64,000 bases of DNA from an uncultured Pelagibacteraceae bacterium (GTDB lineage: Bacteria > Pseudomonadota > Alphaproteobacteria > Pelagibacterales > Pelagibacteraceae): the NCBI GenBank assembly GCA_902589155.1, contig CACIRV010000002.1, positions 62,001 through 126,000 of the forward strand, given 5' to 3'. Under the pieces are notes generated by a model, which was not told the DNA's origin, did no database searches, and was given only the letters and a program-made list of their open reading frames with translations. The position numbers and the translations under genes were made by a program. Of the stretch, positions 17,116-25,266 are shown in pieces (position 1 is the stretch's first letter; each line of letters opens with the position of its first letter).

Positions 17116-18123
17116 TTAAGCGAAAACTTCTCCCCAAGTTCCTCTTGTAGAGGCTTTAGAATATTCTGTTGCACGTCCTTCAAAGAAATTCATGTGCTCA
17201 ACTCCATTTAACATCGTGTCTAACCATGTTAAAGGATTTTTCTTAACATCATAAATTGGGTCAAGACCTAATTGTTCAAGTCTTCTGTTTCCAATGAATC
17301 TAATGTACTGCTTAATTTCATTTGCTGTTAAACCTTCCAAAGGACCCATTTGAAAAGCTAAATCAATAAATGCATCTTCATGTGTTACAATAGTTTTGCA
17401 CGCGTCAACTATTTCTTTTTTAAGTTTATCATTCCAGATTTGTGGTTCTTCTTTAATAAAATCTCTAAATAATCTAATCATAGAATTACAATGCAAAGTC
17501 TCATCTCTTACAGACCAAGTTACTATTTGACCCATTCCTTTCATCTTGTTAAATCTTGGAAAATTTAGGAGTATTGCAAAACTTGCAAAAAGCTGAAGCC
17601 CTTCTGTAAAAGCAGAAAATACAGCCATTGTCATTGCAATATTGTGTTTTGATTTAACATCGAAGCCTTGCATATAATCATATTTATCTTTCATCTCTTT
17701 ATATTGTAAGAAAGCTGAATACTCTGTTTCTGGCATTCCAATAGTATCTAATAAATGAGAATACGCAGCAATGTGTACTGTTTCCATTGCGGCAAAGGCT
17801 GTCATCATCATTAAAACTTCAGTTGGTTTAAAAACAGTTGTGTAGTGTCTTAAATAACAATTGTTAACTTCTACATCGGCTTGAGTAAAAAATCTAAATA
17901 TATGAGTTAAAAGATTTTTTTCTTCTGGTGTTAAGTTTTTTTGCCAATCTTTAACATCATCTCCAAGTGGAACTTCCTCTGGCAACCAGTGAATTCTTTG
18001 TTGTGTTAGCCATGCATCGTAGCACCATGGATATCTAAATGGTTTATAGACTGGATTTTCTACTAATAAACCCATTTTTTTTGGTTGAATTATTCCTGGT
18101 TTAATTTTTTTTGCTACTGACAT
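17116..18123 (-). CDS. nrdB: ribonucleoside-diphosphate reductase class I, beta subunit
   Basis: NrdB houses the di-iron/tyrosyl radical cofactor needed by NrdA. Metal ligands are visible in QADVEVNN, METVHIAAYSHL (Glu, His and the radical Tyr spaced as in E. coli Glu115-His118-Tyr122), EGLQLFASF and RDETLHCN. I choose the ATG at 18121-18123 (335 residues) over the GTG at 18132, because a GAGGAG Shine-Dalgarno at 18132-18137 is correctly spaced from it. This start gives a 10-base overlap with nrdA. No ATP-cone precedes the ferritin-like domain. Regulation is presumably shared with nrdA through the NrdR box upstream of the operon. Confidence 0.95.
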   Translation of the reverse strand: MSVAKKIKPGIIQPKKMGLLVENPVYKPFRYPWCYDAWLTQQRIHWLPEEVPLGDDVKDWQKNLTPEEKNLLTHIFRFFTQADVEVNNCYLRHYTTVFKPTEVLMMMTAFAAMETVHIAAYSHLLDTIGMPETEYSAFLQYKEMKDKYDYMQGFDVKSKHNIAMTMAVFSAFTEGLQLFASFAILLNFPRFNKMKGMGQIVTWSVRDETLHCNSMIRLFRDFIKEEPQIWNDKLKKEIVDACKTIVTHEDAFIDLAFQMGPLEGLTANEIKQYIRFIGNRRLEQLGLDPIYDVKKNPLTWLDTMLNGVEHMNFFEGRATEYSKASTRGTWGEVFA

Positions 18124-20066
18124 GATAAGCACTCCTCATAGTTATTGTCTTTATTATTTGATTCTTGTTCTTTAGAATAAACATTTTTCGTCACATCTGT
18201 TGATGATCCTGCCTGTACATTTTCTGCTCTTTGAATAGATTTCGATCTACAATAATAAAGGCTTTTAAGACCTTTTTTCCAAGCTTGAAAATGAATGTTG
18301 TGAAGTTCTTTTTTGTGTATATCAGCAGGTACAAAAACGTTGATAGATTGAGCTTGTGAAATATGAGGGGTTCTATCTGCGCCTAACTCAACAATCCATC
18401 TTTGGTCTATCTCAAAAGCAGTTTTAAAAGTATCTTTTTCTTCTGCTGTTAAAAAATTCAAATGGGAAACTGAACCTTGATTTGTTGTGATGCTGGACCA
18501 CACTTCATCTGTATCTTTTTTGTATTTTTGAAGAATCTTTTTTAAATATTTGTTTCTTACGTTAAAAGAACCCGATAAAGTTTTATGTGTAAAGCTATTA
18601 GCTGCAATTGGTTCAATTCCTGGGGAAGATCCTCCACAAATAATTGAGATTGATGCTGTTGGTGCTATAGCTGTTTTGTTAGAAAATCTCTCTTTAATTC
18701 CGTATTCTTCTGCATCTGGACATGCTCCTCTCTCTTCAGCGAGTGAAACTGAAGCGGCGTCTACTTTTTCTTGAATGTTTTTAAATATCTTTTTATTCCA
18801 GACTTTACTCATAACAGAGCCAAAAGGGATATTTTTTTGTTGGAAAAAAGAATGTAGGCCCATAACTCCAAGACCAACACTTCTTTCTCTCATTGCTGAA
18901 TATTTTGCATGAGCAAATTCATCAGGAGCTCTATTAATGAAATCAGTCATGACATTATCTAAAAATCTCATTACATCTTCTACAAATTGAGGGTCATCTT
19001 TCCACTGATCGTAAGTGTCGATATTCAAAGATGATAAACAGCAGACTGCCGTTCTTTGTTTACCGTCATTGTCCATTCCTGTTGGAAGAGTAATCTCGCT
19101 ACAAAGATTTGATGTTTTAACTTTTAAACCAGCTAGCTTATGATGTTGAGGTATTTGTCTATTAACAGTATCAATATATACAATATATGGTTCTCCAGTT
19201 TCAATTCTCGCTGTTAGGAGTCTTATCCATAAATTTCTTGCTGGAAGAGTTGACTGAACAGTTCCATCATAAGGGCTTCGAAGCGCCCATTGGCCATCAG
19301 TTTCAACGGCTCTCATAAAATCATCTGTTACTAGGACACCGTGATGTAGATTTAAAGATCTTCTATTAACGTCTCCTCCAGTTGGTCTTCTCATTTCAAT
19401 AAACTCTTCTATTTCGGGATGATCTATTTGTAAATAACAAGCTGCTGATCCTCTTCTTAAAGAACCTTGGCTTATTGCTAATGTTAAGGAGTCCATAACT
19501 TTAATAAAAGGAATTATGCCTGATGTTTTACCAACCTTACCTATTTTTTCTCCTATTGACCTTAAGTTACCCCAATAACTTCCAATTCCTCCTCCTCTTG
19601 CAGCTAACCAAACATTTTCTTCCCATAAATCGGTGATACCTTCTAAACTGTCATTTGCCTCATTTAAAAAACAAGATATTGGCAAACCTCTTTCGGTTCC
19701 ACCATTTGATAAAACAGGAGTTGCGGGCATAAACCAAAGATTGCTTATATAATTATAGATTCTTTGAGCGTGTAGATTGTCATCTGCGTAAACACTTGCC
19801 ACTCTAGCAAATAGATCTTGAAAACTTTCGTTTTGTCCTAAATATCTATCTTTAAGTGTTGCTTTGCCAAAATCAGTTAGATTAGAGTCTCTAGATCGAT
19901 CAATTTTAATTGTTATGCCTCTTTCGTTTTGAAAAAGTTCTGTTTCACCAGATAAAGAAAACAAGTCTGGTTTTTTAGGACCGTTATTGTTTTTTAGTTC
20001 ATTATGGTTTTTTTCGCTTATGCTGCCGACAGCTTTCTCTATTGCCAATGATACGTTTTTATTCAT
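18114..20066 (-). CDS. nrdA: ribonucleoside-diphosphate reductase class I, alpha subunit, without ATP-cone
   Basis: NrdA reduces ribonucleoside diphosphates to deoxyribonucleotides. The 650-residue protein has active-site regions NLCSEI, VCCLSSLN and PTASISIICGGSSPG, and the C-terminal redox pair ECLSCQ that takes electrons from thioredoxin or glutaredoxin. E. coli NrdA is about 760 residues and starts with an ATP-cone; here the N-terminus is short and I see no cone motif. Overall dATP feedback inhibition is therefore probably absent or works differently, while substrate-specificity control may remain. nrdB begins inside its last codons. The 185-base region upstream carries a near-consensus NrdR box. 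Confidence 0.95.
   Translation of the reverse strand: MNKNVSLAIEKAVGSISEKNHNELKNNNGPKKPDLFSLSGETELFQNERGITIKIDRSRDSNLTDFGKATLKDRYLGQNESFQDLFARVASVYADDNLHAQRIYNYISNLWFMPATPVLSNGGTERGLPISCFLNEANDSLEGITDLWEENVWLAARGGGIGSYWGNLRSIGEKIGKVGKTSGIIPFIKVMDSLTLAISQGSLRRGSAACYLQIDHPEIEEFIEMRRPTGGDVNRRSLNLHHGVLVTDDFMRAVETDGQWALRSPYDGTVQSTLPARNLWIRLLTARIETGEPYIVYIDTVNRQIPQHHKLAGLKVKTSNLCSEITLPTGMDNDGKQRTAVCCLSSLNIDTYDQWKDDPQFVEDVMRFLDNVMTDFINRAPDEFAHAKYSAMRERSVGLGVMGLHSFFQQKNIPFGSVMSKVWNKKIFKNIQEKVDAASVSLAEERGACPDAEEYGIKERFSNKTAIAPTASISIICGGSSPGIEPIAANSFTHKTLSGSFNVRNKYLKKILQKYKKDTDEVWSSITTNQGSVSHLNFLTAEEKDTFKTAFEIDQRWIVELGADRTPHISQAQSINVFVPADIHKKELHNIHFQAWKKGLKSLYYCRSKSIQRAENVQAGSSTDVTKNVYSKEQESNNKDNNYEECLSCQ
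18132..18137 (-). promoter_or_regulatory. Shine-Dalgarno of nrdB inside the nrdA coding end
   Basis: GAGGAG, read on the minus strand, encodes the Glu-Glu pair just before the NrdA C-terminal CLSCQ and lies 8 bases before the ATG at 18121-18123. It decides the nrdB start in favour of this ATG over the overlapping GTG at 18132. Confidence 0.75.
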
Positions 20067-20099
20067 ATTTTCCTTATTTTGATCGATTTATTAACAAAA

Positions 20100-20115
20100 A
20101 TACTATATATAGTGT
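20100..20115 (-). promoter_or_regulatory. NrdR box 1 upstream of nrdA
   Basis: The plus-strand 16-mer ATACTATATATAGTGT agrees with the NrdR consensus acaCwAtATaTwGtgt at 15 of 16 positions and contains the perfect palindrome ACTATATATAGT (20102-20113). It lies 34 bases upstream of the nrdA start, where bound NrdR would block transcription when dATP is high. nrdR itself is not in the window. Confidence 0.8.
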
Positions 20116-20130
20116 TATATTACAGGTTGT

Positions 20131-20146
20131 ATACTAAATAACATTA
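20131..20146 (-). promoter_or_regulatory. possible second, degenerate NrdR box
   Basis: ATACTAAATAACATTA matches the NrdR consensus at about 9 of 16 positions, mostly in the left half. Its core is offset exactly 31 bases (three helical turns) from box 1, the usual spacing of tandem NrdR boxes. The match alone would be weak; the spacing raises it. Confidence 0.45.
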
Positions 20147-20251
20147 TAATCAATAGAACATTATATGAACATCAATTTAATTTTGCAAGTGGAAAGTTTT
20201 GTTAATAAACATTTAATAACAAAAATCCATATTTTTTAGTATTTATAATTA

Positions 20252-21694
20252 ATGAAAATCAATCCAAGCGGTTTTAGAGAGTATGACGCCAGATGGGTCT
20301 TTGAAAAAGACATAGATTTAGAGGGAATCATACATTTAGGAAAGGGTTTAGGAACCCAAGTAATTAAACATACTAAAAATACAAACCCAAGAATAATAGT
20401 GGGTCACGATTATCGTTCATATAGTGAAAAAATCAAAAAGGCACTTATCGATGGTTTAATCTCAACAGGCTGTAATGTTGAAGACATAGGTTTGTCATTA
20501 TCTCCAACAGTTTATTACGCGCAGTTTAATTTAAATTCAGATGCAATAGCCATGGTTACAGCTAGTCATAATGAAAATGGTTGGACAGGTGTAAAAATGG
20601 GTATCAAAAAAGGGTTGACACATGCGCCTGAAGAGATGAATGAGTTAAAAGATATAACACTTAATAAAAAGTTTGTTGAAGGTAAAGGCTCTGTCAAAAA
20701 TATAGAAAATTTCAAAAAAATTTATTCTGAAGATTTAATCAAAAAAAATAAGATCAATAAAAAAATTAAGGCAGTTGTTGCCTGTGGAAATGGTACAGCA
20801 GGAGTTTTCGCTCCTGAAATTTTAAGAAGTATAGGATGTGAAGTTATTGAATTAGATTGTGATTTGGATTGGTCGTTTCCAAAATATAATCCTAATCCTG
20901 AAGATCTTAAAATGCTTAAAGCAATAGCAAAAGCAGTAAAAGATAATAATGCAGATGTCGGTTTTGGTTTTGATGGTGATGGTGACAGATGTGGGGTGAT
21001 AGATGATAAAGGTGATGAAATATATTCAGATAAAATAGGATTATTGATAGCACGAAACTTAGCATCAAAACATCAAAATTCAAAATTCGTTGTTGATGTA
21101 AAATCAACTGGTCTTTACACTAAAGATAAAGTTCTTGTAGAAAATAAGTGTAAAACTATTTACTGGAAGACTGGACACTCACACATTAAAAGAAAAGTTA
21201 ATTTAGAAAAAGCTTTAGCAGGGTTTGAAAAAAGTGGTCATTTCTTTTTCAATCAACCTTTAGGTTATGGATATGATGATGGAATAAATTCAGCAATACA
21301 AGTTTGTCATTTATTAAATAATCTAAATAAGAAAATGAGTGAAATCATAAATGAATTACCTAAAACATATCAATCTCCTACTATGGCACCGTTTTGTAAA
21401 GATGAGGAGAAGTATAAAGTAGTTGAAGAAATGGTTAAAAAAATTGAAGATTTAAAAAAAAAGAATATCAAAATTGATAATCAATCAATCACGGAAGTTT
21501 TAACTGTTAATGGTGTAAGATTTTCTTTAATAGATGGATCCTGGGGCTTAATTAGAGCTTCTTCAAATAAACCATCTTTAGTGGTGGTTACTGAAAGTCC
21601 AACCTCAAATGATAGAAAAAAAAATATTTTTGATTTTATTGATAATTTGTTGCAAAAAACTGGAAAGATTGGAGAATACGATCAAAAAATTTAA
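20252..21694 (+). CDS. phosphomannomutase/phosphoglucomutase
   Basis: This 480-residue alpha-D-phosphohexomutase interconverts the 1- and 6-phosphates of mannose or glucose, feeding nucleotide-sugar synthesis. Four domain signatures are present: the phosphoserine loop TASHNENGWTG (TASHNP is more common), the Mg2+ loop FDGDGDR, the sugar-specificity loop GFEKSGHFFF, and the phosphate-binding loop RASSNKPSL. The length fits the bacterial PMM/PGM (AlgC/ManB-like) group. It is a single plus-strand gene; its stop overlaps the stop of the converging TauE/SafE gene by 4 bases. Its product could supply the surface-polysaccharide genes further on. Confidence 0.92.
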   Translation: MKINPSGFREYDARWVFEKDIDLEGIIHLGKGLGTQVIKHTKNTNPRIIVGHDYRSYSEKIKKALIDGLISTGCNVEDIGLSLSPTVYYAQFNLNSDAIAMVTASHNENGWTGVKMGIKKGLTHAPEEMNELKDITLNKKFVEGKGSVKNIENFKKIYSEDLIKKNKINKKIKAVVACGNGTAGVFAPEILRSIGCEVIELDCDLDWSFPKYNPNPEDLKMLKAIAKAVKDNNADVGFGFDGDGDRCGVIDDKGDEIYSDKIGLLIARNLASKHQNSKFVVDVKSTGLYTKDKVLVENKCKTIYWKTGHSHIKRKVNLEKALAGFEKSGHFFFNQPLGYGYDDGINSAIQVCHLLNNLNKKMSEIINELPKTYQSPTMAPFCKDEEKYKVVEEMVKKIEDLKKKNIKIDNQSITEVLTVNGVRFSLIDGSWGLIRASSNKPSLVVVTESPTSNDRKKNIFDFIDNLLQKTGKIGEYDQKI

Positions 21695-22521
21695 AGTTTA
21701 AAATATTCGTATAAAAATTTAGTTCCTATAATAATTAGAAATAATCCAAAATATTTAGTCATTTTTTTTTTATTGATTCTATGACTAGCTTTAGCTCCTA
21801 GCCTTGCCATAAATGCAGTTATTGGAAAAAATATCAAAAAAGCTGGTATGTTCAAAAATCCAATACTCAAAGGTAAATTTACATTTAAATAGTTACCTGA
21901 AAAAAGAAAACCTATTGTCCCAAATAAAGCTATAATAAAACCTATCGCTGCTGCACTTCCAATAGCCTTATTTATTGGGTAACCAAAAAATTTTAAAATT
22001 GGAACATTCATAACCGCACCACCTATACCCATTGGGGCTGATACAAACCCGGTAATTATTCCAGAAATAATTTTAGCGGGTAAACCCATTTTTATTGAGA
22101 TATCCGACTCTTTTTCTTTCAAAAATAATAAATAGAAAGCAAGAATAAAAACAACAATTGTAAAAAATAATATTAAAGGTTTCGTTTTCAACCCTGCTGC
22201 TAAAATAGTCCCCAGTATAACTCCTATAACAACAAATGCTCCGTAACCTTTAACTACACTGAAATCTACTGCTTTATGTTGGTGGTGAGTTAAAACAGAA
22301 ACGATCGATGTTGGAATAATTATTCCAAATGAAGTTCCTACAGCTAAGTGCATTAAGTATGCAGGTTCTATTCCTGCTAATCCAAAAATATAAAATAAAA
22401 TTGGAACCGTGATTAATCCTCCGCCGATACCAAATAAACCTGCAGCAAAACCCGCAGGAATTGCTGTGATAACCATTATTAAAATTAGATAAAGTGTTTC
22501 AGGTTGAAAAATAATATCCAA
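21691..22521 (-). CDS. TauE/SafE (TSUP) family membrane permease
   Basis: This 276-residue inner-membrane protein has about eight hydrophobic segments arranged as the duplicated TSUP fold. The family motifs are GFAAGLFGIGGGLITVPIL, split by repeats, near residues 24-42, and the second-half counterpart GFVSAPMGIGGAVMNVPIL near 161. TSUP proteins export sulfite, sulfoacetate or other organic anions, or act as uptake systems. Because the window holds taurine catabolism, sulfite export is an attractive role, but the gene lies about 26 kb from that cluster and the link is inference. It begins 2 bases after the dusA stop. Confidence 0.88.
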   Translation of the reverse strand: MDIIFQPETLYLILIMVITAIPAGFAAGLFGIGGGLITVPILFYIFGLAGIEPAYLMHLAVGTSFGIIIPTSIVSVLTHHQHKAVDFSVVKGYGAFVVIGVILGTILAAGLKTKPLILFFTIVVFILAFYLLFLKEKESDISIKMGLPAKIISGIITGFVSAPMGIGGAVMNVPILKFFGYPINKAIGSAAAIGFIIALFGTIGFLFSGNYLNVNLPLSIGFLNIPAFLIFFPITAFMARLGAKASHRINKKKMTKYFGLFLIIIGTKFLYEYFKL

Positions 22522-22523
22522 AA

Positions 22524-23507
22524 TTATCTTTCTAATGATACAGGATTTGTTTTTCTGACCTGGTCCATTATATGATTAACCTTTTGAAGATCTGCATCCC
22601 TAATACACATATTTTTTGAAAGATATTGCTTCCATGTCCTTGATCCGTTTTGTCCATGAAATAAACCTACAGTGTGTCTCATAATATGATTTAATTGTAT
22701 ACCTTTAGCTGTTTCTTCATGTATGTAAGGAATCAATTTTTCCATAACTTCACTTCTTGTAGGAATATTATTATTATTAAAAATATCTCTTTCAATATCA
22801 GCTAAGAAATAAGGTGAATGATAAACAGCCCTGCCGATCATTACACCATCTACTTTCGTCAAGTGAGTTTTGATATCTTCTGTTGATTTAATTCCACCAT
22901 TAATAATAATTTCATCGTTTTTAAAATGTTCTTTAAGTTTATAAACAAACTCATATTTAAGTGGAGGTATATTTAAATTTTCTTTAGGACTTAACTTTTT
23001 TAATAAAGCTTTTCTTGCGTGAATAATAAATTTTTTTGATCCAGCGTCTTTGGTTGTTTGAATAAAAGATTTTAAGAACTCAAAATTTTCAACTTCGTTG
23101 TAACCAATTCTTGTTTTAATTGTTACTGGTAGCTTTGTTGATTTTGCCATGGCTTCAATGCACTTTGCTACAAGATCAGGCTCTTGCATTAAACAAGCGC
23201 CAAATTTATTTTTTTGAACTTTCTTACTTGGGCAACCTAAATTAAAATTAATTTCTTTATATCCATAATCTTCAGCAATATTGCAAGCTTCGACTAATTC
23301 TGAAGGATTAGATCCGCCTATTTGCAAAGTCACAGGATTAGATATTTTTTTAAATGATAAAAGTTTATTTCTATCTCCTTTAATGATTGCATTAGCAACA
23401 ATCATCTCTGAGAAAAGATGAACATTTTTACTAATTAAACTTAAGAAATATATTTCATGCTTATCAGTGCAATCCATCATTGGTGCCACTGAGACAGTCT
23501 TAATCAT
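22524..23507 (-). CDS. dusA: tRNA-dihydrouridine synthase, DusA type
   Basis: The 327-residue FMN-dependent enzyme reduces uridines in the tRNA D-loop. Family motifs visible are VAPMMDCTDKH at the N-terminus, LQIGGSNPSEL, the NFNLGCPSKKVQK segment with the catalytic Cys in GCPS, KTRIGYNEV and MIGRAVYHSPY near the C-terminus. The MMDCTDKH opening and the HARKALLKKLSPKEN stretch are characteristic of DusA (U20/U20a) rather than DusB or DusC. It follows rpoZ by 3 bases and precedes the TSUP gene by 2 bases on the minus strand. Confidence 0.93.
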   Translation of the reverse strand: MIKTVSVAPMMDCTDKHEIYFLSLISKNVHLFSEMIVANAIIKGDRNKLLSFKKISNPVTLQIGGSNPSELVEACNIAEDYGYKEINFNLGCPSKKVQKNKFGACLMQEPDLVAKCIEAMAKSTKLPVTIKTRIGYNEVENFEFLKSFIQTTKDAGSKKFIIHARKALLKKLSPKENLNIPPLKYEFVYKLKEHFKNDEIIINGGIKSTEDIKTHLTKVDGVMIGRAVYHSPYFLADIERDIFNNNNIPTRSEVMEKLIPYIHEETAKGIQLNHIMRHTVGLFHGQNGSRTWKQYLSKNMCIRDADLQKVNHIMDQVRKTNPVSLER

Positions 23508-23510
23508 AAT

Positions 23511-24011
23511 TTATTCTGACTTATTGTCTTCTTCTACTGGAGCTTCTTCATTTAATTCAAGAGGAGCTTCTTCTGTCTCTAAGTTTTCTTCTTTAATTTC
23601 TGGCTGTTCTGCTTTTAACTCAGATAAAGCTTCATCTGCTAAACTAGGCTTCTTTACTTCTGGAATTCTTCTGGTTCTTTTTGAAGGCAAAATAGCAACA
23701 CCACTTTTGGAAATTTGACCTTTATAAAGATTTTCAAAATCATCGTTAGTTTCTTCCTCTATCTCTTCTTGTTGCTCAATTTCATCTGGTTCTTTTCTTA
23801 ATCGTTTAATTGCGCTCTCTTCCAGGTCTTTTACTGAAACTTTTCCATCTCCTATCTCTCTTAAAGATATAATCGTTCTTTTGTCATTGTCTTCATCAAC
23901 TAGCATTGGAGCTCCAGCATTCAATTGAGCTGTTCTTTCTTTAGCTAATAAAACTAGATCATATTGATTATCAATTTTTTCTAAACAATCTTCTACGGTA
24001 ATTCTTGCCAT
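23511..24011 (-). CDS. rpoZ: RNA polymerase omega subunit with long acidic tail
   Basis: Omega assists folding and assembly of the beta-prime subunit. Residues 1-65 carry the family core: MARITVEDCLEKIDNQYDLV, LLAKERTAQL, and later VSVKDLEESAIKRL. E. coli omega has 91 residues, but here a further 70-80 residues extend the C-terminus, rich in Glu, Asp and Pro and of low complexity, ending APVEEDNKSE. Alphaproteobacterial omega subunits are often longer than that of E. coli. The tail is probably disordered; its role is unknown. The gene lies 3 bases upstream of dusA. Confidence 0.93.
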   Translation of the reverse strand: MARITVEDCLEKIDNQYDLVLLAKERTAQLNAGAPMLVDEDNDKRTIISLREIGDGKVSVKDLEESAIKRLRKEPDEIEQQEEIEEETNDDFENLYKGQISKSGVAILPSKRTRRIPEVKKPSLADEALSELKAEQPEIKEENLETEEAPLELNEEAPVEEDNKSE

Positions 24012-24049
24012 GGTGATGAGTGTATATTCAAATAATCTAAATAAATCAA

Positions 24050-25264
24050 TTATTTTTTGAGCTTAATTGGTTCTAAAGTTTTTCTTATCATTATTAAAAG
24101 AATTAGTGAAATAACGATGTATGTACCTGCAACAAAAGCAATATTTTCAATGGTATAGCCACTATCAATTAATAATCCAAAAATTGCTGTTCCGAATGCC
24201 GTTGAAAAAACCATAAAAGCAGTTGTTAAAGCCTTAATAGAGCCAATAAATTTTACACCATAAATCTCAGCCCAAGTAGAAGAGCCAAGAACGTTTGCTA
24301 GTCCGTTAGAGATACCAATTAAACCTAAAAAAATAAAGGCTGAGATTTCACGTTGGTAATACAACAAGACAAACATGGCCAAAAGCAAAGGAATATTCAT
24401 TAAAGGAATTAACTTTCTGCTCGTAAATTTATCAACTAAAAAACCAGAAAAAAATAAAGTTATTATAGAAGCTATGGAATAAACCATAAAAGCTTTAGGT
24501 ATAGTGTAGATACTCCACATTTTTGACTCAGAAATATAGGATTGATATACGAATACACCTGTAGCTATCCAAGGCATAGCTAACATATTTAATGAAACAA
24601 TATAAAATCTATAATCTTTGATTACTTCTCTTCTACTCCAACTTTTAATTTTGACTTTTTTAACAAAACTTTGATCTTTTTCTCTAGAGTCGAGTTTAAT
24701 ATGTCTAATTGTATTTAAAACTACGAGAGGTAAAAATAAAATTATTAATATTGCAATCCCTTGCCAAACAGTCCTCCAAGAATAAATTACAAATAAATAA
24801 GTTATTAATACTGGTAAAATAAATTCTGCAGATGATAAACCAAACCAGATTGTGCTGAGTGCTTTTCCTCTTGATCTTTCAAAAAATCTTGAGATTGTAG
24901 TTGTAGAGGCATGACTCATTAAACCTTGACCAGAAAACCTCATTAAAAATATTCCAGCTGCTAATAAATAGATGCTGTTTATAAGAGAAAAAAATATAGA
25001 TGATAAAAATAATAACAAAATAACAAAAAAAGAATAATAAATTATTTGATAATCATCAATTTTTTTACCAACCCAAATTAATAAAAGACTAGAAAAAATT
25101 GTTGCTGTTGCATAAATATTTCCAAATTGGCCGTGGGTGATACCTAATTCATTTCTAATTGGTGCGTTAAACAATCCCAGAAAAAAGCTCTGTCCAAAAC
25201 TAGAAAAAAATGTAAATATAAATCCAAATATAATTACTTTTTTATTTAATGAGAGGTTAATCAT
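24050..25264 (-). CDS. major facilitator superfamily transporter
   Basis: This 404-residue membrane protein has about 12 hydrophobic segments, a central hydrophilic loop around residues 195-215, and an MFS-like motif GKKIDDYQI after the second helix (DxxGRR-type, diverged). A GISNGLANVLGSSTWAEIYG stretch in the second half resembles the monocarboxylate/oxalate-formate antiporter-type branch. The substrate is unknown. It is divergent from the dehydrogenase gene that starts at 25267, with only 2 bases between the two start codons, so each promoter must lie within the other coding region. Confidence 0.85.
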   Translation of the reverse strand: MINLSLNKKVIIFGFIFTFFSSFGQSFFLGLFNAPIRNELGITHGQFGNIYATATIFSSLLLIWVGKKIDDYQIIYYSFFVILLLFLSSIFFSLINSIYLLAAGIFLMRFSGQGLMSHASTTTISRFFERSRGKALSTIWFGLSSAEFILPVLITYLFVIYSWRTVWQGIAILIILFLPLVVLNTIRHIKLDSREKDQSFVKKVKIKSWSRREVIKDYRFYIVSLNMLAMPWIATGVFVYQSYISESKMWSIYTIPKAFMVYSIASIITLFFSGFLVDKFTSRKLIPLMNIPLLLAMFVLLYYQREISAFIFLGLIGISNGLANVLGSSTWAEIYGVKFIGSIKALTTAFMVFSTAFGTAIFGLLIDSGYTIENIAFVAGTYIVISLILLIMIRKTLEPIKLKK

Positions 25265-25266
25265 TT

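Noticed and set aside
20916-21107. Minus-strand frame ending in a leucine run
   Set aside because: Low-complexity antisense reading of the phosphohexomutase metal loop region; not a membrane protein gene.
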